A DNA stretch of 64,000 nucleotides. Origin: Microcella flavibacter (GTDB taxonomy: Bacteria > Actinomycetota > Actinomycetes > Actinomycetales > Microbacteriaceae). The position numbers and the translations under genes are program-made. The notes under the pieces are model-generated. The model saw only the letters and a list, made by a program, of their open reading frames with translations, did not search any database and was not told where the DNA came from. Of this stretch, positions 9,334 to 18,191 are shown piece after piece. Position 1 is the first letter of the stretch; each line of letters begins with the position of its first letter. The DNA lies in contig NZ_CP051299.1 in NCBI RefSeq assembly GCF_012530535.1, forward strand, positions 2,294,001-2,358,000, in the 5' to 3' direction.

Positions 9334-10796
9334 GCGTGAACTCCGGAGTCGGGGGTGGGGTCGGCGACGGCGGCGCCGGCCGGGTCGGTCGGGTCGGCAT
9401 CGCCGTGGTCGCCGGCGGCGAGCGCCGCGACCAGGTCGTGCCGGCTCAGCAGGCCGACGGGGTCGCCGCCGTCGAGCACGAGCAGGGTGTCGGGCTGGCG
9501 GCCGCCGGCGCCGCGGGCGTCGAAGCGCTTCCGGGCGGCCTCGAGGCTCTCGTGCGCGCCCACGAAGGGCATCGTCGGGCCCATGGCGGCCGTCACCGGA
9601 TCGGTCGGGGTCACCTCGCCGGCGGCGAGCGCGCGCAGCAGGCCGTGCGCGTCGACGGCGCCGAGCACCTCGCCCAGGCGCACCGCGGGCTCGCGGGTGA
9701 GCACGGGCAGCGCGCCCTCCGCTCCGGCGAGCGCCGCCACGGCGTCGGCCACGGTGTGCTCGCGCCGCAGGTGCGCCAGCGGGCGGGCCGGGGCGCCGAG
9801 CAGGTCGGCGACGGTGGGCGAGCCCTGCGGGTGCGAGAAGCCGTAGCGGTGCATCCAGTCGTCGTTGAAGATCTTGCCGAGGTAGCCGCGGCCGCCGTCG
9901 GGCAGCAGCACCACGACGACGTCGTCCGGGCCGAGCTCGCGGGCGACGTTCAGCGCGCCGACGACGGCCATGCCGCAGGATCCGCCGACGAGCAGGCCCT
10001 CCTCGCGGGCGAGGCGCAGCGTCATGTCGAAGGCCTCGGCGTCGGTGACGGCCTCGATGCGGTCGGCGACGGTCGGGTCGTAGGCGGCGGGCCAGAAGTC
10101 CTCGCCGACGCCCTCGACGAGGTAGGGCTCGCCGGTGCCGCCCGAGTAGACGCTGCCCTGCGGGTCGACGCCGACGATCCGCACGCGCTTCTCGCCGGCC
10201 CCCGCGCTGATCTCGCGCAGGTAGCGGCCGGTGCCGGTGATGGTGCCGCCGGTGCCGACGCCGGTGACGAAGTGGGTCACGCGGCCCTCGGTGTCGCGCC
10301 AGATCTCGGGACCGGTGGTTTCGTAGTGGCTCAGCGGGCCGTTCGGGTTCGAGTACTGGTCGGGCTTGAAGGCGCCGGGGATCTCGCGGGCCAGCCGGTC
10401 GCTCACCGAGTAGTACGAGCGCGGGTCGGTCGGCTCGACCGCGGTCGGCGTCACGACGATCTCGGCGCCGTAGGCGGTGAGCACGTTGCGCTTGTCCTCG
10501 CCGACCTTGTCGGGCAGCACGAAGACGCACTTGTAGCCGCGCTGCTGGGCGACGAGCGCGAGGCCGACGCCGGTGTTGCCGCTCGTTGGCTCGACGATCG
10601 TGCCGCCGGGTGTGAGCTTGCCCTCCCGCTCGGCCGCGTCGATGATGCGCGTCGCGATGCGGTCCTTCGCCGAGCCGCCGGGGTTGAAGTACTCGACCTT
10701 GGCGAGCACCGTCGCGCTGATCCCCTCCGTCACCCGGTTGAGCTTGACGAGGGGGGTGTCGCCGATCAGATCGACCACGGAGTTCGCGTACTTCAT
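9330..10796 (-). CDS. cbs: Cystathionine beta-synthase
   Basis: PLP enzyme of 488 residues that condenses homocysteine with serine. The catalytic domain starts with IGDTPLVKLNRV, has the PLP lysine in PGGSAKDRIA (near residue 43), the TSGNTGVG phosphate loop and GTGGTITGTGRYL. Residues from about 340 to the end form a pair of CBS regulatory modules (RREHTVADAV, THDDALRG-type repeats, ending LSRHDLVAAL), like mycobacterial and eukaryotic CBS and unlike CysK. The ATG at 10796 has only a weak ribosome site. It is co-transcribed with the downstream metB-like gene through a 4-bp overlap. Confidence 0.93.
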   Translation of the reverse strand: MKYANSVVDLIGDTPLVKLNRVTEGISATVLAKVEYFNPGGSAKDRIATRIIDAAEREGKLTPGGTIVEPTSGNTGVGLALVAQQRGYKCVFVLPDKVGEDKRNVLTAYGAEIVVTPTAVEPTDPRSYYSVSDRLAREIPGAFKPDQYSNPNGPLSHYETTGPEIWRDTEGRVTHFVTGVGTGGTITGTGRYLREISAGAGEKRVRIVGVDPQGSVYSGGTGEPYLVEGVGEDFWPAAYDPTVADRIEAVTDAEAFDMTLRLAREEGLLVGGSCGMAVVGALNVARELGPDDVVVVLLPDGGRGYLGKIFNDDWMHRYGFSHPQGSPTVADLLGAPARPLAHLRREHTVADAVAALAGAEGALPVLTREPAVRLGEVLGAVDAHGLLRALAAGEVTPTDPVTAAMGPTMPFVGAHESLEAARKRFDARGAGGRQPDTLLVLDGGDPVGLLSRHDLVAALAAGDHGDADPTDPAGAAVADPTPDSGVHA

Positions 10797-10973
10797 GGGC
10801 TCGAGCCTACCGGCGCCCGGCAGCGAGGAACCGGGGGTGGATGCTCGCCCTGAGCCGCGCATCCAGCACCCGCTTCGCACCCTGTCAGCCCGCCGTGATG
10901 CGCATCGGCGATACTGGGGGAACGCCTGCCGCGCCGCGGGCGCCGCCCCTCCCCGACGAGCTGGAGCCCCACC

Positions 10974-11627
10974 GTGCCGAACGACAACCTCACCGTCAAG
11001 CAGCAGCGCGAGCAGCGCCGCCAGGAGAAGGTCGCCGCCCTCAAGGCCAAGCAGGCCGCCGAGCGCCGCCGCAACCGCCTCGGCATCATCGGCGCCGTCG
11101 TCGGCGGCGTCGCCGTCGTCGCACTCATCGTCTCGATCGTCATCGTCAACGCGCAGCCGCAGGTCGACCCCGCGACGATCGAGGTCGCCGGCGTCGAGGA
11201 GTTCGAGGGGCTCGAGGGCACGCACGTGCAGGGCGTCGTCGACTACGAGATGACCCCGCCCGCGGGCGGCCCGCACAACCAGGTCTGGCTCAACTGCGGC
11301 ATCTACGAGCAGCCCGTGCAGAGCGAGAACGCCGTGCACTCGCTCGAGCACGGCGCCGTCTGGGTGACCTACGACCCCTCGGTACTGAGCGAGGCCGAGA
11401 TCGAGACCCTGCGCGACGCGGTGCCGAGCACCTACATGGTCGTCTCGCCGTTCGAGGGCCTCGAGAGCCCCGTCGTCGCGAGCGCCTGGGGCGCGCAGGT
11501 CTTCCTCGACGGCGTCGAGGACGAGCGGCTGGAGGACTTCGTCACGAAATACCTGCTCGCCGAAACCGCCCCGGAGCCCGGCGCCCTCTGCACCCAGGGG
11601 GTCGACGGGCAGGGTCGGGTGTCATGA
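10974..11627 (+). CDS. DUF3105 membrane-anchored protein
   Basis: 217-residue protein with a basic, Glu/Lys/Arg-rich N-terminus (KQQREQRRQEK), one transmembrane helix near residues 40-60 (IIGAVVGGVAVVALIVSI) and an extracytoplasmic DUF3105 domain. The domain includes THVQGVVDYEMTPPAGGPH, WLNCGIYEQPV and VHSLEHGAVWVTYDP. The conserved His and Cys residues suggest metal or redox chemistry, but the function is not known. The GTG start at 10974 follows CTGGAG. Its stop overlaps the start of a DUF305 gene (ATGA), a pairing that recurs in actinobacteria. Confidence 0.88.
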   Translation: MPNDNLTVKQQREQRRQEKVAALKAKQAAERRRNRLGIIGAVVGGVAVVALIVSIVIVNAQPQVDPATIEVAGVEEFEGLEGTHVQGVVDYEMTPPAGGPHNQVWLNCGIYEQPVQSENAVHSLEHGAVWVTYDPSVLSEAEIETLRDAVPSTYMVVSPFEGLESPVVASAWGAQVFLDGVEDERLEDFVTKYLLAETAPEPGALCTQGVDGQGRVS

Positions 11628-12313
11628 GCCTCAGTACGAGCAGCGCGACGGACGACCCGCAGTCCCCGCCTCGGCCGCCGCGCGTCACCGCGCGCGCCGT
11701 CTGGGCGGGCGTCGCGCTCATCCTCATCGCCCTCGTCGCGGGCGTTCTGCTCGGGCGTGTCGGTGCCCCCGCCTCCGCATCCCCGGGCGAGACCAGCGCC
11801 GAGGCGGGCTTCGCCCGCGACATGCAGACCCACCACAACCAAGCAGTCGAGATGGCCATCCTCATCCGCGATCGCACCGACGACGACGAGATCCGGCTGC
11901 TCGCCCTCGACATCATGACGGCGCAGTCGCAGCAGGCGGGGCAGATGTTCGCCTGGCTCAACACCTGGGGCCTGCCGCAGACCGGCAGCGAGCCCGAGAT
12001 GGCATGGATGACGCGGCCCGCGCTCGACGGCGAGTCGCAGGGCGGGGGTCACTCCTCCATGGAGATGGACGGTTCCATGCCCGGCTTCGCGACCGCGCAG
12101 CAGCTGCAGCAGCTGCGCGACGCCGAGGGCGTCGAGGCGGAACGGCTCTGGCTCGAGCTGATGATCGCCCATCACCAGGGCGGCATCGAGATGGCCGAGG
12201 CGGTGCTCGCCCGCAGCGAGGACCCTTTGGTCACCCCGCTGGCCACCAGCGCCGCGACGCTGCAGCAGAAGGAGATCGACTACATGACCGAGCTGCTCGA
12301 GGCCCGCTCCTAG
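11624..12313 (+). CDS. DUF305 membrane-anchored protein
   Basis: 229-residue protein with one N-terminal transmembrane helix (about residues 25-47) and an exported DUF305 domain of ferritin-like four-helix type. Paired metal-ligand-like motifs are visible: FARDMQTHHNQAVEMA and LMIAHHQGGIEMAEA, each with two adjacent histidines followed by EM. A Met/His-rich linker (HSSMEMDGSMPG) lies between them. DUF305 proteins are often found with copper-handling genes, so a periplasmic-side metal role is plausible but unproven. Translation is coupled to the DUF3105 gene by a 4-bp overlap. Confidence 0.88.
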   Translation: MSLSTSSATDDPQSPPRPPRVTARAVWAGVALILIALVAGVLLGRVGAPASASPGETSAEAGFARDMQTHHNQAVEMAILIRDRTDDDEIRLLALDIMTAQSQQAGQMFAWLNTWGLPQTGSEPEMAWMTRPALDGESQGGGHSSMEMDGSMPGFATAQQLQQLRDAEGVEAERLWLELMIAHHQGGIEMAEAVLARSEDPLVTPLATSAATLQQKEIDYMTELLEARS

Positions 12314-12357
12314 CGACGCCGGGGCGCTCGCACGCGGCGCCGGGCGGCGATCAGCGG

Positions 12358-14265
12358 TCAGACCGTCGGCTCGACCGGCTCCGCCTCGACCGGCGCGATC
12401 GCCGGCCGGAACTCGGTCGACTGCTCCGCGACGAGCTGCGCGTAGACCCCGCCGAGGGCGAGCAGCTCGCCGTGCGTGCCGCTCTCGACGATGCGCCCGG
12501 CGTCGATGACGTGGATCACGTCGGCCCCGGCGACGGTCGAGAGCCGGTGCGCGATCGCGATGGTCGTACGGCCGCGCGCGGCCGAGTCGAGCGCCCCCTG
12601 CACGACGCGCTCCGACACCGAGTCGAGCGCGCTCGTCGCCTCGTCGAGGATGAGCACCGGCGGGTCCTTCAGCAGCACCCGCGCGATCGCGACGCGCTGC
12701 TTCTCGCCGCCCGAGAGCCGGTACCCCCGCTCGCCGACGACCGTGTCGTAGCCGTCGGGGAACGAGGCGATGGTGGCGTGGATGCTCGCCGCCCGGCAGG
12801 CCGCCTCGAGCTCCTCGTCCGTCGCCTCGGGCTTCGCGTAGCGCAGGTTCTCGGCGATGGTCGCGTGGAACAGGTAGGTCTCCTGGCTCACGATGCCGAT
12901 CTGCGCGATGAGGCTGTCCTCGGTGAGCTCGCGCACGTCCGTTCCGGCGAAGAGAACGCGGCCGCTGCTCGCCTCGTGCAGGCGCGGGATCAGGTACGAG
13001 ACCGTGGTCTTGCCGGCCCCGCTCGGGCCGACGAAGGCCACGAACTGCCCGGGCTCGACCTCGAAGGAGACGCGGTCGAGCGTCGGCCGCTGGTCGGCGG
13101 GAGCATCCGGGTACCGGAACACCACGTCGTCGAACCGGATGCGCCCCACCTGGGCGAGGTCGACGGGCCGGGCGTCGTCGCTCGGCGTGATGGCGGGCTT
13201 GAGGTCGAGGTACTCGAAGATGCGCGCGAAGAGGGCGCCCGAGGTCTGCAGGTCGAGGGCGACGCGCATGAGCCCGAGCAGCGGGAAGGTGAGGCGCGCT
13301 TGCACGGTCGTGAAGGCGACGATCGTGCCGGCGGTGACGGGAACGTCCTGCTGCAGCAGCCAGGCGGCGACGAGGTAGACGACCGCCGGGATGACGCTGA
13401 GGAACACGTTGACGAGCGCGAAGAACCACTGCCCGCTCATCTGCAGCTGCACCTGCAGCCCGCGCTGGGTGTCGTTCTCGGCCCGGTAGCGCTCGACCTC
13501 GGCGCCCTGCCGGTAGAAGCTCTTGGCGAGCATGATGCCCGAGACGCTCAGGGCCTCCTGCGTGATGGCGCTCATGTCGCTCAGCGACTCCTGCGTCTTC
13601 GTCGCGATGCGGGCGCGCACCTGGCCGACGCGCTGCTGGGCGATGACGAGCAGGGGCAGCAGCACGATGGCGACGAGCGTGAGCTGCCAGCTCAGCAGCA
13701 GCATCGCGACGAGCGCGGCGAGCACCGTCACGGTGTTGCCGATGACGCTCGAGACGGTGTTGTTGAGCACGCCGGCGACGCCGCCGACGTCGTTCTGCAG
13801 CCGCGACTGGATGACGCCGGTCTTGGTGCGGGTGAAGAAGGCGAGCTCCATCGACTGCAGGTGGTCGAAGAGCTTCACCCGCAGGCGCGCCATGACGGCG
13901 TTGCCGACGGTCGCCGTCAGGTACGTCTGCGCGATGCCGAGGCCCGCGCTCGCGACCCACAGCGCGAGCATGAGCCCGACGAGCATGAGCAGCACCGGCA
14001 TGTTCGGCTCGCCCCCGGGCGGGAACAGCCCCTCGTCGAAGGCCCGCTGCGTCAGCAGGGGCGGCAGCACGCTGAGGGCCGCCCCGATGAGCACGAGCAC
14101 GATCGTGACGATGATCATCGGCTTGTGCGGCGCGAAGAGCTCCGCGATGCGGCCGAGCAGGTTCGGGATGCGCGGCGCGGCGGCGTTCTCCGCCTTCTGC
14201 GCGGCGGCGTCGCTGCCCGAGACGCGTCCTCCGCGGCGGCCTCCGCCGTGCATGCCCATGCTCAC
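12358..14265 (-). CDS. ABC exporter, fused permease-ATPase
   Basis: Half-transporter of about 635 residues. Six transmembrane segments occupy roughly residues 50-330, followed by a cytoplasmic ATPase domain with Walker A GPSGAGKTT, signature LSGGEKQRVAIARVLL, Walker B VLILDEATSALD and the His switch IAHRLST. It resembles MsbA/BmrA-type multidrug or lipid exporters; the substrate cannot be read from sequence. The first codons offer three starts (GTG 14265, ATG 14259, ATG 14253) before a Gly/Arg-rich tail. It stands alone between convergent and tandem neighbours. Confidence 0.88.
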   Translation of the reverse strand: MSMGMHGGGRRGGRVSGSDAAAQKAENAAAPRIPNLLGRIAELFAPHKPMIIVTIVLVLIGAALSVLPPLLTQRAFDEGLFPPGGEPNMPVLLMLVGLMLALWVASAGLGIAQTYLTATVGNAVMARLRVKLFDHLQSMELAFFTRTKTGVIQSRLQNDVGGVAGVLNNTVSSVIGNTVTVLAALVAMLLLSWQLTLVAIVLLPLLVIAQQRVGQVRARIATKTQESLSDMSAITQEALSVSGIMLAKSFYRQGAEVERYRAENDTQRGLQVQLQMSGQWFFALVNVFLSVIPAVVYLVAAWLLQQDVPVTAGTIVAFTTVQARLTFPLLGLMRVALDLQTSGALFARIFEYLDLKPAITPSDDARPVDLAQVGRIRFDDVVFRYPDAPADQRPTLDRVSFEVEPGQFVAFVGPSGAGKTTVSYLIPRLHEASSGRVLFAGTDVRELTEDSLIAQIGIVSQETYLFHATIAENLRYAKPEATDEELEAACRAASIHATIASFPDGYDTVVGERGYRLSGGEKQRVAIARVLLKDPPVLILDEATSALDSVSERVVQGALDSAARGRTTIAIAHRLSTVAGADVIHVIDAGRIVESGTHGELLALGGVYAQLVAEQSTEFRPAIAPVEAEPVEPTV

Positions 14266-14301
14266 GGGCCGAGCCTAGAGCCGGGTCGCCGTGCACGCGC
14301 C

Positions 14302-14336
14302 GAGAGGCCCGAGGGGATGCTCCCCCCGGGCCTCTC
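14302..14336 (-). terminator. Terminator after sugar permease operon
   Basis: GAGAGGCCCG and CGGGCCTCTC form a 10-bp perfect stem with an extra inner GGGA/TCCC pairing, 31 bp past the last permease stop codon. Confidence 0.7.
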
Positions 14337-14367
14337 GATGCGGTGCGGGCCGATCAGCGCGGGCCGA

Positions 14368-15333
14368 TCAGCCCTTCGTCGAGCCCGCCAGCAGGCCGCG
14401 CACGAAGTAGCGCTGCAGGCTGAAGAACACGATGAGCGGGATCACCAGCGAGATGAACGCGGCCGCCGGCAGTCGCTCCTGGTTGCGGCCGAAGTTGCCG
14501 ACGAGCTCGCCGAGTCGTTGCGTCAGTGGCGCGACGTCGGCGGTGCCGCCGGAGAACACGAGCGCCACGAGCAGGTCGTTCCACACCCACAGGAACTGGA
14601 AGATGCCGATCGACGCGAGCGCCGGCAGGGCCAGGGGGATGATGATGCGGAAGAAGATCTGCGTGTGGTTCGCGCCGTCGACGCGCGCCGCCTCGATGAC
14701 CTCGCCCGGGATCTCGGCGATGAAGTTGTGCATCAGGAAGATCGTCAGCGGCAGGCCGAAGATCGTGTGCGCGATCCACACCGCCGGGAACGTTCCGCTG
14801 ATGCCGAGCACGGTCGAGAAGATCTGCAGCAGCGGGATGAGCGCCATCTGCAGCGGCACGATCTGCAGCGCGAAGATCAGCACGAACACCGCGCCCGAGC
14901 CCTTGAACTTGATCCACGCGAAGGCGTAGGCCGCCATCGTCGCCAGGATGATCGGGAACAGCGCCCCCGGGATGGCGATGACGAGCGAGTTCACGAAGTA
15001 CGAGCCGAGGTTCGCCGAGCTCGCGCCCTGCGTGGTGAGCACCGCGGCGTAGTTGTCGAGCGTGAAGCTCGGGCTCACGAAGATGTTCCACCAGCCGTTG
15101 GAGCGGATCTCGTCCGGCGTGCGGATGGAGGAGACGAGCAGGCCGAAGGTCGGGATCGTCCAGATCACGGCGATGATGATCGCCGCGATCGTGGCGCCGG
15201 GCGAGGTCAGCTTCTGCTGCGCCTCGGCCGCCTTGGAGAGCTTCCTGGCCTGGCGCTTCTCGGCGCGCGCGTCGTTCTTCTGCCCGAGCGGGCGGTCGAG
15301 CTTCGCCTCGGCCTTGCCGGTCACGTCGGTCAT
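14368..15333 (-). CDS. Carbohydrate ABC transporter permease (MalG/AglG type)
   Basis: 321-residue inner-membrane permease with six transmembrane helices after a charged cytoplasmic N-terminus of about 45 residues (KAEAKLDRPLGQKNDARAEK). The EAA loop is visible as EVIEAARVDGANHTQIFFRIIIP-like sequence near residue 215, where it docks on the shared ATPase. The ATG at 15333 overlaps the stop of the MalF-type permease gene by 4 bp. No ATPase gene is in the operon; such importers commonly use a shared MsiK-type ATPase encoded elsewhere. Confidence 0.92.
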   Translation of the reverse strand: MTDVTGKAEAKLDRPLGQKNDARAEKRQARKLSKAAEAQQKLTSPGATIAAIIIAVIWTIPTFGLLVSSIRTPDEIRSNGWWNIFVSPSFTLDNYAAVLTTQGASSANLGSYFVNSLVIAIPGALFPIILATMAAYAFAWIKFKGSGAVFVLIFALQIVPLQMALIPLLQIFSTVLGISGTFPAVWIAHTIFGLPLTIFLMHNFIAEIPGEVIEAARVDGANHTQIFFRIIIPLALPALASIGIFQFLWVWNDLLVALVFSGGTADVAPLTQRLGELVGNFGRNQERLPAAAFISLVIPLIVFFSLQRYFVRGLLAGSTKG

Positions 15334-16322
15334 CGGATCTCCTTCTGCTGACGCATGACGCGCACGTTGTAGACGACGATCGGCAGCACCATGAGGAACA
15401 GGACGAGCGCGAGGGCCGAGCCGTAGCCCTGCTCGCCGCGGTTGAAGGCCTGCGTGTACATCTCGTTGGCGACGACCGAGGTGTCGTACTGGCCGCCGGT
15501 CATGGCGCGCACGATGTCGAACACCTTGAGGGTGGCGATCGAGATCGTCGTGATGACGACGACGAGCGTGCCGCGGATGCCGGGGAGCGTCACGTTGCGG
15601 AACTGCTGCCAGGCGTTCGCGCCGTCGAGGCGGGCGGCCTCGATGATCTCGACGGGCACGCCCTTGATGGCGGCGGAGAGCAGCACCATGGCGAAACCGG
15701 TCTGGATCCACACCATGACGATGATGAGGAAGAAGGTGTTGGCGGGAGCGTTGACGAGGAACTGCTGCGGCTCCTGGCCGAGCCAGACGAGGATCTGGTT
15801 GAGCAGACCGATCTGCTCGCTGAAGCCCTCCTGGCGGTACTCGTACATGAACCGCCAGATGATGCCGGCGCCGACGAAGGAGATGGCCATCGGCATGAAC
15901 ACGAGCGACTTGAGGACCTTCTCGCCCTTGCTCTTGTCGATGAAGATCGCGTAGGCGAGGCCGATCGCCGTCGAGAGCGTCGGCACGAGGGCGACCCAGA
16001 TGAGGGTGTTGCCGATCACGAGCAGGATCTGCGGCTGCGTGAACATCCAGACGAAGTTGTCGATGCCGACGAACTCGCGCCCGGTGCGGTCGAAGAACGC
16101 GAGCGTCGCGGTGCGCGCGGCCGGGTAGATCAGGCCGACGAGGAGGAGCAGCAGCGCCGGGGCCACGAAGGCCGTCAGCTGCCACGCATCACGCCCGCGC
16201 TTGGGCGCCCGATCGGCGAGGAAGAGGATGAGACCGACGACTGCGGCGAAGACCGCGAGCCCGAAGATCATGAGGCCGAATTTCTCGAAGAGATCGGACC
16301 AGAACTCCGACAAACCTCTCAT
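15330..16322 (-). CDS. Carbohydrate ABC transporter permease (MalF/AglF type)
   Basis: 330-residue permease with about seven membrane segments; the EAA loop is EIIEAARLDGANAWQQFRNV near residue 215. The start was set at the ATG at 16322 because GGAGGT lies 7-8 nt upstream; an in-frame GTG at 16352 would place that ribosome site inside the gene. Together with the MalG-type subunit (4-bp overlap) and the binding protein upstream it forms an oligosaccharide importer. Alpha-glucosides are the likely substrate given the shared operator with an alpha-glucosidase gene at 38.3 kb. Confidence 0.92.
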   Translation of the reverse strand: MRGLSEFWSDLFEKFGLMIFGLAVFAAVVGLILFLADRAPKRGRDAWQLTAFVAPALLLLLVGLIYPAARTATLAFFDRTGREFVGIDNFVWMFTQPQILLVIGNTLIWVALVPTLSTAIGLAYAIFIDKSKGEKVLKSLVFMPMAISFVGAGIIWRFMYEYRQEGFSEQIGLLNQILVWLGQEPQQFLVNAPANTFFLIIVMVWIQTGFAMVLLSAAIKGVPVEIIEAARLDGANAWQQFRNVTLPGIRGTLVVVITTISIATLKVFDIVRAMTGGQYDTSVVANEMYTQAFNRGEQGYGSALALVLFLMVLPIVVYNVRVMRQQKEIR

Positions 16323-16365
16323 ACGGGTAAACCTCCATTGGTTCTCGTTCACGCTACCTGAGAGA

Positions 16366-16401
16366 CCGGCCCGCCGGAGGACGAATCCTCCGACGGGCCG
16401 G
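16366..16401 (-). terminator. Intraoperonic hairpin after binding-protein gene
   Basis: CCGGCCCGCCGGAGGA, loop CGAA, TCCTCCGACGGGCCGG: a 16-bp stem with one mismatch between the binding-protein stop and the permease start. It probably lowers permease expression relative to the binding protein. Confidence 0.65.
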
Positions 16402-16436
16402 CCGGTTCAGCTCATGGAGCCGGGTAACCCGAGGGG

Positions 16437-17783
16437 TTACGGGAAGGTGCTGTCGATCTGCGAGGTGACCTCGTCGGTCGAGGTTCCGCCGATCCAGTCC
16501 ACCATGCCGGTCCAGAACGAGCTGGTGCCGACGGCGGCGGGCATGAGGTCGGAGGCGTCGAACCGGAAGACCGTGTCCTCACCCTGCAGGATCTCGATCG
16601 ACTGGCGAGCGAGGTCCGACTGGGCGTTGGCCGGGTCGAGACCCTGGTTGGCCGAGATGACGCCGCCGAGCGAGATGCGGTTGTTGGCCCACAGGTCGCT
16701 GGCGAGGTAGGTCTGCACGGCGCCGGTCGCCTCGCTGTCGTTGAACGCGGCCACGAACTCGCCACCACCGGTGACGGCGGCGGGGTCATCCGCGTTGATC
16801 GGCGGGGTGAGGAAGGCCCAGACGTCGCCGTCCTCGGCCACGGTCACGCCCTCGCCCCACTGGGCCTCGTAGAAGGAGGCCTGGTGGTGCAGCGAGCAGG
16901 TGCCGTCGAGGATGGCGAGACCGCTGTCCTGGAAGGTGGTGGTGACGATCGAGTCGACGCCGCCGAAGCCGCCGTTGACGAACTCGTCGTTGAGGAGCAC
17001 CTCGCCGACGCGGTCGAAGGCCTCGGTGACCTCGGGGCTGTTGAAGGGCAGCTCACCGGCGACCCACTGGTCGTAGGCCTCGGGGCCCGCGCCGCGCAGG
17101 ACGAGGTCCTCGACCCAGTCGGTGCCGACCCAGCCGGTCGCGTCGCCCGAGCCGAAGCCCGCGCACCAGGGGCGGTAGGGGCCCTCGTTGCGCTCGGTCA
17201 TCGTCTCGCTGAGCTCGATGAGCTCGTCGTACGTGGTCGGGATCTCGTAGCCGTTCTCCTCGAAGTCGGCCGGCGAGTACCAGACGTAGCCCTTGACGCT
17301 CGCCATGAGCGGCGCGGCGTAGAAGGTGCCGTCGACGGTGCCGTAGCCCTTCCACGACTCGCTCCAGAACTCGTCGACGTTGGCCTCGACGGACTCGGGG
17401 GCGGCGACGACGTAGCCGTCGGCGATGAGGCGCTGCAGCAGACCGGGCTGCGGCACGATCATGAGGTCGGGGGCGTCACCGGCGGCGGCGCGCACGTTGA
17501 TCTGCGTCTCCGCCTCCTGCGTGCCCACGTAGTCGATGGTGATGCCGGTGCACGACTCGAAGTCGGACCAGGAGGTGACGAGGTTGTCGGCCTCGACGTC
17601 GATGATCGTCGCGTAGATCTCGACGGTCTCGCCCTCGAACTGGCCGTACTGCTCGTACTCGGTGCAGTCGGCGTCGCCGCCGCCGGCACCCGGCTCGTCA
17701 GCGGCGCAGCCGGCGAGCACGAGGCTCAGGGCGCCGATCGCCGCGGCCGGCGCGATGAGCCGGCGTCGGAGAGTGGAACGCAT
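16437..17783 (-). CDS. Extracellular sugar-binding lipoprotein (family 1, AglE-like)
   Basis: 448-residue solute-binding protein with a lipoprotein signal: RRRL, a hydrophobic core, then lipobox LAGC (Cys about residue 26). The mature protein has the family-1 layout: GETVEIYATI, a ligand-cleft segment DLMIVPQPGLLQRL, APLMASVKGYVWYSP, and TTFQDSGLAILDGTC. The ATG at 17783 is chosen because GGAGGAAA lies directly upstream; an ATG five codons earlier (17798) contains that ribosome site. It is the first gene of the importer operon and is divergent from a LacI-type regulator. Confidence 0.93.
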   Translation of the reverse strand: MRSTLRRRLIAPAAAIGALSLVLAGCAADEPGAGGGDADCTEYEQYGQFEGETVEIYATIIDVEADNLVTSWSDFESCTGITIDYVGTQEAETQINVRAAAGDAPDLMIVPQPGLLQRLIADGYVVAAPESVEANVDEFWSESWKGYGTVDGTFYAAPLMASVKGYVWYSPADFEENGYEIPTTYDELIELSETMTERNEGPYRPWCAGFGSGDATGWVGTDWVEDLVLRGAGPEAYDQWVAGELPFNSPEVTEAFDRVGEVLLNDEFVNGGFGGVDSIVTTTFQDSGLAILDGTCSLHHQASFYEAQWGEGVTVAEDGDVWAFLTPPINADDPAAVTGGGEFVAAFNDSEATGAVQTYLASDLWANNRISLGGVISANQGLDPANAQSDLARQSIEILQGEDTVFRFDASDLMPAAVGTSSFWTGMVDWIGGTSTDEVTSQIDSTFP

Positions 17784-18191
17784 GTGTTTCCTCCTCATTG
17801 AGGGTTAGGACGGCGCCCCTCATGAGGAGGTGAGCCGCTCTGCTACGGAAGGTGGTGGTGGTTCTCGGTGCGGAACAAGCCCGATTGCGGCACAGGGCCG
17901 AAACGGTCGGGAACCGGTTCCAGCAGTCACGGTACGTCACGGGATGCTCGACCGCAACCCGGGCGGACCGGGCCGTTACCGATCCGTTGCCGTTCACGAG
18001 CCGTTCGCATCGCGGTCCCGCGCGGGAACGCGGTTCCCGACCGTTCCACGAGAGAGCGCTCCCACCTGGTACCGGTTCCACACGGGGTGAGATCCGGCTA
18101 CACTCGCCCTCAGTGGAGCCGGGCGCGCACCGTCGCGCGGCCCGCGGCGCCCCCGCGGTGCCGGGCTCTCGTCCGATGGAGGACCCTCAGC
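17784..18191. promoter_or_regulatory. Divergent promoter region with three GGAACC-type operators
   Basis: This 408-bp region separates the importer operon from its LacI regulator gene. It holds GGAACCGGTTCC (17910-17921, perfect palindrome), GGGAACGCGGTTCCC (18024-18038, perfect arms around GCG) and GGTACCGGTTCC (18068-18079, one arm base off). The sites resemble those of MalR/AglR-type repressors. No gene is seen in the region. Confidence 0.75.

Noticed and set aside
8164-10530. A single fused 788-residue CBS-MetB protein
   Set aside because: The two enzymes are in different frames with an ATGA overlap at 9330-9333; the long frame is the metB frame read upstream into antisense-like sequence.
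12004-15351. A very long open frame on the + strand opposite the ABC exporter and permease genes
   Set aside because: It is antisense to well-supported genes; high-GC third positions leave the opposite frame free of stops. The translation is Arg/Asp/Gly-rich with no recognisable domain. Similar antisense frames at 56063-59131, 51175-52960 and 38077-40974 were dropped for the same reason.
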